Below are positions 18,182 through 26,045 of a stretch of 64,000 nt of DNA, in pieces. Source of the stretch: Lysinibacillus_B sp036662795 (GTDB lineage Bacteria > Bacillota > Bacilli > Bacillales_A > Planococcaceae); contig NZ_JBAFWZ010000003.1 of assembly GCF_036662795.1 (NCBI RefSeq), forward strand, positions 62,001 to 126,000, read 5' to 3'. How positions within the stretch are numbered: position 1 is the stretch's first letter; every line of letters begins with the position of its first letter. The position numbers were made by a program, and so were the translations under genes. The notes under the pieces were generated by a model. The model had not been told where the DNA came from. It saw only the letters and a program-made list of their open reading frames with translations, and made no database searches.

Positions 18182-19930
18182 TTATAATTTAAATTTCTCG
18201 ATTTCTTTTACAACATCGCTAGACGTTTCATCTAATCGCTTCACGACGCCATTTAATTTTTCGACCATCTCAACTTGTATATCAGTAGAACTTGCTACTT
18301 CTCGAGTTTGAACAGTATTATTCGTTACATAGCGATGCATCTCTTCTGCTGTAGCAAGAATTTGTTGTGAACCAGCAGACATCTGCTCAATAACCGCTGA
18401 GTCCTCTTGAATTTGATTATTGACTCTTTCGACAGAAACTAAAATCCGCTCTAGTTTTTCACCTATTGATGCAACTGCAGCATTTCCAGCCTTTACATCC
18501 TCTGTACTAGATTCCATTTCCTGTAGCGCACGACCCGTAATTCCTAAGAAACTTTGTAAATGATCATGAATATCGTTCGCTGAGCTTCTCGACATTTCTG
18601 CAAGCTTCCTCACTTCATCTGCAACAACAGCAAATCCTTTTCCTGCCTCTCCAGCACGGGCAGCTTCGATTGCAGCATTTAAAGCTAATAGATTGGTTTG
18701 ATCTGCAATATTCGTAATAACACTAATCATCTCTTCTATCGTGTTAAATTTATTCCCCATTTCTCGTACATGCTCTGACGTACGTACTACAGATGCCTCA
18801 ACATTTTGAATTTGATTTATTACTTCATATGAATCTTTTACACTTGCATCTACAAGTTGTGTCATTTCACTTGAGGAAGATGCAATAGTATTCGTCGTAT
18901 CTGCTAGGCGACTGATGCCTACAGCCATTTCATTCATAGCTAGCATTACTTCATCATTACTTGTTTTTTGATAATCGCTACTCGTCGCAATTTCCATAAT
19001 ATTTGTCGCAATCATGCTACTCGATTTCCCAACTTTTTCAGTAGATTCATTAATATCATCTACAGCACTCTCTAGGCTAGCTGTTTTGTTATGAATCGAA
19101 GTAAATGTTTCTGTTAACTGACTTAAGGTTGTGGAAAATGCCTTTGTAAAAACAGTAATTTCATTTTTCGCATTCTTATTAATGCTTGAAACTGTCTCAC
19201 TTGCCCCACGAATATCCCCTTGAGCTAATAAATCCGATGCTTCTTCTAAACTCTTTAACGGCCTTAAAGAACGATTCACATAGTAATATAATGCGAAGAG
19301 AGAAGCAAACGTTATGAGCACGAAAATTGCGATTATACTAGGGAGAACCTCTTTCGCAATTGTACCGCTAATTTGCCCAACATAGGATGCATCTATGTCT
19401 ACCCCTAATAAAGCCACGACTTCTCCTGATTCTGTTTGCAGCGGAATTGTACCTGATATATATTCCCCATACGTACCGCTTAGTAATTCAGAATAGTATT
19501 CTCCTTTTTCTAATACCAAAGCAATATGCTCATAAGTAGTTGAACTTGATTCTTCCCCTAAGGTAGCTGCATTTTCCGTATCATCTACAGGCATCCCGTC
19601 GACTAAAAACCTGACAGCTTCCCCTTCTTTTGGAATAGCGTACGTGTAGGCATAGAGAACACCGTTCATTTCACGCAATTCGTTTAATTGCTCACGAAGC
19701 TCCCAGTATAAATCGTTTTCCTCAGGATTATTTGCAAGCTCTTTAAATTTGTCTGCATCAATATAAGACGCCATATTTTTGGCAATAGACACTGTTCGCT
19801 CTCCCATTGTTGCTTGAACAGATTGCTTCGAATTATAAAACATCATCAAGGTATTTAACCCTAATAGTAGCAGAAAAATAATACTAGAAATTAAAATTAT
19901 CCGACTCGAAAGACGGTCCATTTTCCTCAT
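18182..19930 (-). CDS. Methyl-accepting chemotaxis protein
   Basis: A 582-residue chemoreceptor with TM1 at about 11-30. An extracellular domain of about 150 residues includes SYIDADKFKELANNPEEND and GEVVALLGVDIDASYV, a Cache-like arrangement. TM2 is at about 185-207. HAMP follows (RPLKSLEEASDLLAQGDIRG), then the signalling domain with the tip IADQTNLLALNAAIEAARAGEAGKGFAVVADEVRKLAEMS. It is transcribed in the same direction as the first receptor but has its own terminator. The start codon follows AAAAAGGGG. Confidence 0.92.
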   Translation of the reverse strand: MRKMDRLSSRIILISSIIFLLLLGLNTLMMFYNSKQSVQATMGERTVSIAKNMASYIDADKFKELANNPEENDLYWELREQLNELREMNGVLYAYTYAIPKEGEAVRFLVDGMPVDDTENAATLGEESSSTTYEHIALVLEKGEYYSELLSGTYGEYISGTIPLQTESGEVVALLGVDIDASYVGQISGTIAKEVLPSIIAIFVLITFASLFALYYYVNRSLRPLKSLEEASDLLAQGDIRGASETVSSINKNAKNEITVFTKAFSTTLSQLTETFTSIHNKTASLESAVDDINESTEKVGKSSSMIATNIMEIATSSDYQKTSNDEVMLAMNEMAVGISRLADTTNTIASSSSEMTQLVDASVKDSYEVINQIQNVEASVVRTSEHVREMGNKFNTIEEMISVITNIADQTNLLALNAAIEAARAGEAGKGFAVVADEVRKLAEMSRSSANDIHDHLQSFLGITGRALQEMESSTEDVKAGNAAVASIGEKLERILVSVERVNNQIQEDSAVIEQMSAGSQQILATAEEMHRYVTNNTVQTREVASSTDIQVEMVEKLNGVVKRLDETSSDVVKEIEKFKL

Positions 19931-20040
19931 TTTAAAATCCCCTTTTTAAAATACTTTCTACCTATTATTCTGCTATATCGTTTTATATATATCAATCTTT
20001 ATGCTTGAAAATTTTAACTTTTTCAAATTTAATTAAATAA

Positions 20041-20074
20041 AAAAATCCAAAGCTACATGAGCTTCGGATTTTTC
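20041..20074 (-). terminator. Terminator of the yebC-family gene
   Basis: AATCCaAAGCT / AGCTTcGGATT arms around ACATG are flanked by A5 and T5. Confidence 0.88.
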
Positions 20075-20081
20075 AATATAT

Positions 20082-20801
20082 TTATTCACCTAAATCGGCA
20101 TTGTGATATACACGTTGCACGTCTTCTAAATCTTCTAAGGCATCAACCATTTTTTCGAACTTTTCTAAATCGGCGCCTTCTAATGCTACTTCAGTCAACG
20201 GAAGCATTGTTAACTCCGCCACTGTAAATTCTTCAATACCAGCTGCTTTAAACGCCTCTTGAGTTGCATGGAATTGATCTGGCTCAGCATACACGATAAT
20301 TGTGCCTTCTTCATCCATAATGTCGCGTGCATCGACATCTGCTTCCATTAAAATCTCTAGTACTTCATCCTCAGTTTTACCCTCAACACCAAATACTGCA
20401 GTAGCTTGGAACATATGAGCAGCAGAACCGCTTACACCCATGTTACCACCATTTTTCCCAAATGCAGCTCGTACTTCTGAAGCTGTACGATTAACGTTGT
20501 TTGTTAATGCATCTACGATTACCATTGTGCCGCCAACACCGAAACCTTCGTAGCGTAGCTCATCGAAGCTTTCTTCACCGCCGCCTTTGGCCTTTTCAAT
20601 TGCCTTTTCAATAATATGTTTTGGTACTGAATATGTTTTCGCACGCTCTAACACTGTTTTAAGGGCACGATTTGATTCTGGATTTGGTTCACCCGATTTT
20701 GCAGCTACATAAATTTCACGACCGAATTTTGCATAAATTCGGCTGTTAGCAGCATCTTTACCAGCTTTTTTATCCTTAATATTGTTCCATTTACGACCCA
20801 T
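20082..20801 (-). CDS. YebC/PmpR/TACO1 family translation factor (YeeI-like)
   Basis: A 239-residue YebC family protein. The opening MGRKWNNIKDKKAGKDAANSR (start at 20801) matches the YeeI-type (YebC2) subgroup of Bacillus, unlike the MAGHSKW opening of classical YebC. Three-domain landmarks are visible: KFGREIYVAAKSGEPNPESN, then YEGFGVGGTMVIVDALTNNVNRTASEVR, then an acidic C-terminal domain. Older annotations call this a transcriptional regulator. Recent work assigns family members to relief of ribosome stalling at proline runs. The in-frame ATG at 20822 is disfavoured because homologues begin at MGRKW. Confidence 0.93.
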   Translation of the reverse strand: MGRKWNNIKDKKAGKDAANSRIYAKFGREIYVAAKSGEPNPESNRALKTVLERAKTYSVPKHIIEKAIEKAKGGGEESFDELRYEGFGVGGTMVIVDALTNNVNRTASEVRAAFGKNGGNMGVSGSAAHMFQATAVFGVEGKTEDEVLEILMEADVDARDIMDEEGTIIVYAEPDQFHATQEAFKAAGIEEFTVAELTMLPLTEVALEGADLEKFEKMVDALEDLEDVQRVYHNADLGE

Positions 20802-21270
20802 AATTCCACTCTCTTTCAACACTATTTATTCTCATAAAGCACTTACTTAAGTCTTAATAATTCATCCAATCTTATACGATTATACACTAACCTCTCTATA
20901 AAAAAAAAGGAGAAAGAGCAACTGAGAGCTTATCTATCTTCAATAATTTTCCCTTTGAAATTGACCAAAATAAGTAAAAAGTCCCTGAAATTATTTTAAA
21001 TTTTTAACCTAAATTTAACCTTTATCATTTAATATTTCTAGATATGTAACCGATAAAAATAAAATTGGTAGAGTTAATAGTATGTAGAGTAATCTATCAA
21101 ACCGGAATACATATTAATATTTTTCATATAATAATAGTGTTAAACTATTATTCATTAATATAATTCCCTTCCTCTATACTCTATAAACTCTTAAAGCAAT
21201 CTTTCAGTCATCTCTTTTTTAATTTTAATAATAGCTTTTAAAACTATACTAATACACAGGATGAGAATGT
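20802..21270. other. Long AT-rich divergent intergenic region upstream of the polysaccharide operon
   Basis: About 470 bases without a supported gene. It contains the yebC promoter on minus and must carry the promoter of the five-gene plus-strand operon. A perfect inverted repeat lies at 21130-21152 (separate entry). No further small ORF with a good ribosome site was found. Confidence 0.55.
21130..21152. promoter_or_regulatory. Perfect 9-bp inverted repeat, operator candidate
   Basis: The arms AATAATAGT and ACTATTATT enclose GTTAA, about 120 bases upstream of the first gene of the polysaccharide operon. There is no downstream T run, so an operator or mRNA structure is more likely than a terminator. 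Confidence 0.4.
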
Positions 21271-22365
21271 ATGAAAAAAATTCTATTTTTATTAATCTTA
21301 TTAATTGTTGTATTTTCACCAAGAATTTATTGGCAGCTAAAGCCTGCTACAACATTAGATATTTCAGTAGTAGATAAAACGGTGCCTCTTGATGATTACC
21401 GAGAGCATAACGGACTGTTTTGGCTATTAACAAATGAAAAGATCACACGTTTAGATGGTGAGTTGTATGATATAGGCCGAGATTATGTGGGCTATGATCC
21501 ATACGATAACAAAGCGATGGAGCCATACAATATTGATCGCTTTGTTGACTTAATCTATATTGCAGACACATATGGTGTATATGCTGATGATTTAGAGGAA
21601 GTTGTAGAAGGTGATCGGTCCAAAAAGATTTATGGTGGAATGGACTTATTAGAATGGAATGCAGTTATGGCAAGCAAAGGACCCGATACGATGTTAATTG
21701 CTGAATATAATTCATTTGCCACACCAACAGATGGTACAACGAGAGAAATTATGGAGCAAAATTTAGGTGTTGATTGGAGTGGCTGGTCGGGTCGGTATTT
21801 TGAAGATTTAAATAGTGAGGAAATTCCCTCTTGGTTAATTGACAATTACGAGACCCAATATAATAAAGAATGGGCATTTGAAGGCGCTGGTCTAGCATTC
21901 GTCCATCTAAATGATAAAGTTGTTGTTTTTGATGAGAAATCTATGAACAAAAACGTAATGTTTAGCTTAACGGAGGAAGGGAAAGAAAAATTCCAAAAGG
22001 CAAAACCATCAGATTATGCCTATTGGTTTGATATTATAACGCCATTATCTGGCACAACAGTCTATGCAAAATATGATTTAGATTTAACAGAAGATGCGTT
22101 AAAGGAATTAAGAGATGCAAACATCCCAACTTCTTTCCCAGCTATCGTTCGACATGAGATGAACAATACTTACTATTTCGCTGGCGATTATGCTGATTAC
22201 TCGAAGGACAATTTAAAAAAATGGCAACGGTCTGATGCTTTTATGAATATTTTTTCAAACGATGCAACGAATTTCTTTTGGGTATCTTATATCCCAATCA
22301 TGCGTGTCATTTTAGAAGATATAAAACAAGAAAAGGTGCAAAGCAATGACAAAAACGAAAGATAA
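21271..22365 (+). CDS. Membrane-anchored extracytoplasmic protein, first gene of polysaccharide operon
   Basis: A 364-residue protein with an N-terminal signal anchor (about residues 3-16, MKKILFLLILLIVVFSP) and the rest predicted outside. Recognisable blocks are a VDKTVPLDDYREHNGLFWLL opening, DLIYIADTYGVYADDL, KKIYGGMDLLEWNAV, LIAEYNSFATPTDGTTR, GWSGRYFEDLNSEE and SYIPIMRVILEDI at the end. I cannot name the family with confidence. The block order faintly recalls class I glutamine-amidotransferase-like sensory folds, which is only a guess. AGGATGAG precedes the ATG. It overlaps the next gene by 20 bases, so the two are co-translated and probably act together. Confidence 0.8.
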   Translation: MKKILFLLILLIVVFSPRIYWQLKPATTLDISVVDKTVPLDDYREHNGLFWLLTNEKITRLDGELYDIGRDYVGYDPYDNKAMEPYNIDRFVDLIYIADTYGVYADDLEEVVEGDRSKKIYGGMDLLEWNAVMASKGPDTMLIAEYNSFATPTDGTTREIMEQNLGVDWSGWSGRYFEDLNSEEIPSWLIDNYETQYNKEWAFEGAGLAFVHLNDKVVVFDEKSMNKNVMFSLTEEGKEKFQKAKPSDYAYWFDIITPLSGTTVYAKYDLDLTEDALKELRDANIPTSFPAIVRHEMNNTYYFAGDYADYSKDNLKKWQRSDAFMNIFSNDATNFFWVSYIPIMRVILEDIKQEKVQSNDKNER

Positions 22366-24061
22366 AGGGCGCAACTGGAAAAGTTATTTAAAATTCGTCA
22401 TGTGGTTTATCCTACTAAGTACATTAGGCGTTGGTGGCGGTATTTTCTTCTTACTCTTCGCCGTTGTACCAATTGAAGAAACGTATGTGCAACGAGGTTG
22501 GTCACAATATCGAATTGACGGGATTATGAAATACTATGTATTTGGATGGGTTATTTTCGGCTTTATAATGTCCTTTTTGTATTACTACTTTATTTTGAAG
22601 AAGGATAGATGGATTACTAGCACACTACTAATGCTTTCTTCTATCGCGCTTTGTATTTCTGGTCTTGCCTATTTTTTAAATACTGGTTCTTCAGTTGTAC
22701 AAGCCTCTCAAGGAGAAATCGAGGTTGGAGAACGATTTACATTCGGACCTTACCCTGAGAAGGAGAACTTAGAGCTTTTAAAAGAACAGGGCTATGACGG
22801 AGTAATCACTTTATTAAGTCCGACACTACCTATAGAAAAACCATTACTCGATAAAGAGATTAAGGCTGGAGAAGAAGCTGACATAGAGATAATATCTATG
22901 CCTATGTTGCCATGGGTTGGAGATAATACCGAAACACTGAATCAAATTAAAGAGCTTATTTCTCAAGATGATAAACGTTATTATGTTCATTGCTATTTAG
23001 GGCGCCATCGGGTGGATGTCGTAAAGCAGCTAGTTAATGAAGAAAGTGGTGGAGAATATGATCTGCTCGTATTACAGCCAACTAGCTTTGAGCGTGGGGA
23101 CTTAGTTTACGATGAAGAAAATGAAGTACTAATTGGTCCTTACCCTACAGATGAAGAATGGTTCACTCGTATTCGACGAGGTGAAGTAAAAGAAGTTGTT
23201 TCCCTATTAAAAAGTGAACAGAGTGATTGGCTTCAAAAAGAACAGCAAACTGCTTCAGAAATGGATATGGCTTTTCGTCATTTTCCTATAGGAGAAACTT
23301 ATACACGAGCCCAATTACAGGAAGCAGTTGATTACGTCAAATCGCTGGATCATAAAGCATTTGTTCATTCACTCCTACACGACAATAAAATCAAAGAGTT
23401 TGAAGCGCTGTATAGCTGGGGAAATGCTATTTTCCCACTAAAGGATGCAGCAAACGTTGGAGTGACAGCTAATCTAGTTGGGGCAAGGTTAATGGTCGGT
23501 CTACAGCCTACAAATGAACAACAGGCGCAACTCTCTGCCTTAGGAATTGAACGTTTTGTAGAACTACAGGCTACAGATATAACGACCCTTTATAAGGAAG
23601 CATTACTGATCGCTAAAGAAGAAAAGGTTACTTATATCATCACTAAAGATGCAGCTACGATGAAAACAATGACTACTATGCTGTTCGGAGTAATGTATGG
23701 TTTTGAATTACCGAAAAAGCAATATAACGGTTTACAGCTAACAAATGGGGTACTTGATGTTCATGAACGAAATTTAACGCTTGGCCCTATTTTAACAGAG
23801 GAGGATTTTACTTCATTTGTTCTACCTCAAGGAGTTAAGCAAATTATTTTCTTAAATTCACCAAGTACTACATCAGAAAAAGAGCTTAAAAGGCTAGTAG
23901 CTCTAGCTAAAAAATATAATGTGACGATGAAAACCATTAATCTAGCTGCAAATTACGAGCAAGAGCTAGTGCCTCTGCTAAATGCAGAAAGCGGATTAAA
24001 TTACGTCATGATTGACCCGCAGCTGATGCAGGTTGTACGAGACTATATTAAACAATTTTAA
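22346..24061 (+). CDS. Polytopic membrane protein with four tandem tyrosine-phosphatase-like modules
   Basis: A 571-residue protein. Hydrophobic helices lie at about 17-41, 65-83 and 92-111; the rest is soluble. The soluble part repeats a unit opening with G-P-Y-P-like motifs at residues 134 (FGPYP), 264 (IGPYP), 385 (VGLQP) and 480 (LGPIL). Module 1 carries a HCX5R signature (HCYLGRHR, Cys216 and Arg222) as in dual-specificity phosphatases. In module 2 the matching positions are Ser342 and Lys348 (HSLLHDNK), and modules 3 and 4 lack the motif. An Asp at 193 could be the general acid. The ribosome site is AAGGTG. It is operonic with the glycosyltransferase. The substrate is unknown. Confidence 0.85.
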   Translation: MTKTKDKGRNWKSYLKFVMWFILLSTLGVGGGIFFLLFAVVPIEETYVQRGWSQYRIDGIMKYYVFGWVIFGFIMSFLYYYFILKKDRWITSTLLMLSSIALCISGLAYFLNTGSSVVQASQGEIEVGERFTFGPYPEKENLELLKEQGYDGVITLLSPTLPIEKPLLDKEIKAGEEADIEIISMPMLPWVGDNTETLNQIKELISQDDKRYYVHCYLGRHRVDVVKQLVNEESGGEYDLLVLQPTSFERGDLVYDEENEVLIGPYPTDEEWFTRIRRGEVKEVVSLLKSEQSDWLQKEQQTASEMDMAFRHFPIGETYTRAQLQEAVDYVKSLDHKAFVHSLLHDNKIKEFEALYSWGNAIFPLKDAANVGVTANLVGARLMVGLQPTNEQQAQLSALGIERFVELQATDITTLYKEALLIAKEEKVTYIITKDAATMKTMTTMLFGVMYGFELPKKQYNGLQLTNGVLDVHERNLTLGPILTEEDFTSFVLPQGVKQIIFLNSPSTTSEKELKRLVALAKKYNVTMKTINLAANYEQELVPLLNAESGLNYVMIDPQLMQVVRDYIKQF

Positions 24062-24072
24062 AGGAGATGTTT

Positions 24073-24987
24073 ATGATGTCCTATATTGAGACAGAGACAC
24101 GTCAGAAGCATCTTTCCGTTGAAAATGAAAAGCTTCAAATGCTTTTCACATTACAGCAAGCTTATGTAAAAAGGGCAAAACGGACATTTTCAATCGTTTT
24201 ACTACGTTGGCATCCTTCCAGTGAATTTCCTAGCTATACAAAGGAGGAGGAATATAATCTCCTCTATGACTATATCGCTGGACAGGTACGTAATTCAGAT
24301 AGCGTATTTAAACATGAGAATAATGAAAATGTCATTATTCTACTTGCTTTTAGCGGACAAGATGAAGCAATGCATTTTTTAAATCGGATAATTTCCCAAG
24401 CTCCTTCCTATTTACAGGGGAAAATTCCAAATACAGAGCAAGCCTTTCTAGCAACAGTTAGTGAGATTGCTAACAGTACATGGACATTAGAAGAAGTGTT
24501 AGAAATGAATACAGAGCTATTGAGCCAAACTTTAGCTCAAGACAAAAATACAGTGCTTACAATTGATAATTTTGCTACACCAGAAGTAGAGGAAATTAAA
24601 GTAAGTATTGTTGAAAACAACGAAATCACTACATCAATCTTAAAAAACTTACTATCTCATACAGATATTCCGAACTATAGCCTAGATATTAAAACTTTTG
24701 AAGATGGCTTTGAATTTTTAGAATCGAATTGGTACAAGTCTGGACATACACATATTGTTTTGTTAAATGACATCTTGCCAAGAAAAAATGGCATAGAAGT
24801 GATGAACTACTTACGTTCACTGCCAAATGATGAAAAATACATTATTATGCTTATATCCAAGCGAAGCACTGAGGAAGCTGTTATGTACGCCTTTGACAAT
24901 GGTGCTGATGCCTTTTTTACACGCCCATTTAATTTAAGATTAGTAGAAACTCAAATAAAAAATATTTTAAGAAGGCTTCGACAATGA
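24073..24987 (+). CDS. Degenerate GGDEF plus pseudo-receiver domain protein
   Basis: A 304-residue cytoplasmic protein. Residues ~30-155 look like a GGDEF fold: RTFSIVLLRWHP strand, then RNSDSVFK before the signature position. The signature itself reads NNENV (83-87), so cyclase activity is not expected. Residues ~174-304 form a receiver domain, but the phospho-acceptor Asp is Asn232 (LLNDILPRKNG), the acidic pocket is Glu181-Asn182 and the invariant Lys is Arg284 (FTRPF). It is therefore probably a phosphorylation-independent binding module. AAAGGAG favours ATG 24073. It overlaps the next gene by four bases (ATGA). Confidence 0.85.
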   Translation: MMSYIETETRQKHLSVENEKLQMLFTLQQAYVKRAKRTFSIVLLRWHPSSEFPSYTKEEEYNLLYDYIAGQVRNSDSVFKHENNENVIILLAFSGQDEAMHFLNRIISQAPSYLQGKIPNTEQAFLATVSEIANSTWTLEEVLEMNTELLSQTLAQDKNTVLTIDNFATPEVEEIKVSIVENNEITTSILKNLLSHTDIPNYSLDIKTFEDGFEFLESNWYKSGHTHIVLLNDILPRKNGIEVMNYLRSLPNDEKYIIMLISKRSTEEAVMYAFDNGADAFFTRPFNLRLVETQIKNILRRLRQ

Positions 24988-26039
24988 TTATTTCAAAATC
25001 GTTACTATATGCACTCGTAACAATGGGCTTCCTTATTTTATTTATATTTATTATTTTCTTTTATTTAATCTTTAAACGTTATTTTGAAACAAGACGCGAG
25101 GAAAAAATTCAGCGATACATCTCTGAGTATAGTGATATTTGGTATAAATATTTAATTTACGGCACTGCAAAAGAGAGACTTATTCCGACTCGTGCTAATA
25201 AAACCTATTTAGCAATAGCAATTGATCGCATTTTCACTAATTACACAAAAACAATAAATAATGAAGATGTTATTAACCGAATGAGCCATTTTGCTGAGCT
25301 TAATTTTCAAGAATATTATCGAAAAATGCTTAAAAGTAAAAATTGGGGAGTACGAATGAACATCTTATATCGTGTGATCGATTTCAAATTAGCATTTTTG
25401 ATTCCAGACCTTGAAAAAACATTACGAAATAATAAGTGTCAATCAGAGGAGGAGTATTTATTAATGCTCCATGCAATCTCTTTATATAACCCAAACTTAT
25501 TTTTAAAACACTTTTATCATCCAGAATATTTATTTAGAGAGTTTGAATATAAAACAATCTTGTCGTATTTAGAGGAATCGTATATCGAGGAATTTATAGA
25601 TACGTTCGACAGTCTTCCATATAATTTACAAATTGCACTTCTGGATTATTTAAGCTTCGGGACGAATATGGATCATAACTATTTGCAGTTCTATGAAAGC
25701 TTACTACAGCATGATGATGAAGAGATTCGAATTCGTACATTAAAGGCAATTAGTAATTTTGGTACGATTTCAAGATTAGATGCCTATCTCCCGTTTGCAA
25801 CGTCCCAAAACTGGGAGGAACGAATGATGCTTGCTAAACTATTGCTTCATGCGGACGAGGATCAGGCACTCCCTGTACTTCAACTTTTACTCTGTGATTC
25901 ATCCTGGTGGGTTCGAAAACAGGCTGCCCTAACACTTTCCAAACTTAAAAATGGAATACAAATTTTACAGGAAACAATTACAGCAGGCCATGATGAATAT
26001 GCCGCTGAAATGGCGAAGGAAATATTAAAGGTGGGATAA
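24984..26039 (+). CDS. Membrane-anchored HEAT-repeat protein
   Basis: A 351-residue protein with one N-terminal transmembrane helix (about 7-30, LVTMGFLILFIFIIFFYLIF). A basic stretch follows, then an all-helical cytoplasmic region. The C-terminal part shows HEAT/armadillo-like repeats, for example LLQHDDEEIRIRTLKAISNFG, ATSQNWEERMMLAKLLLHAD and LLCDSSWWVRKQAALTLSKL. This type of protein usually acts as a scaffold. Its start overlaps the previous stop (ATGA) and the glycosyltransferase follows six bases later, so it probably docks on the synthase or links it to the pseudo-receiver protein. Confidence 0.82.
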   Translation: MIISKSLLYALVTMGFLILFIFIIFFYLIFKRYFETRREEKIQRYISEYSDIWYKYLIYGTAKERLIPTRANKTYLAIAIDRIFTNYTKTINNEDVINRMSHFAELNFQEYYRKMLKSKNWGVRMNILYRVIDFKLAFLIPDLEKTLRNNKCQSEEEYLLMLHAISLYNPNLFLKHFYHPEYLFREFEYKTILSYLEESYIEEFIDTFDSLPYNLQIALLDYLSFGTNMDHNYLQFYESLLQHDDEEIRIRTLKAISNFGTISRLDAYLPFATSQNWEERMMLAKLLLHADEDQALPVLQLLLCDSSWWVRKQAALTLSKLKNGIQILQETITAGHDEYAAEMAKEILKVG

Positions 26040-26045
26040 AACGAA

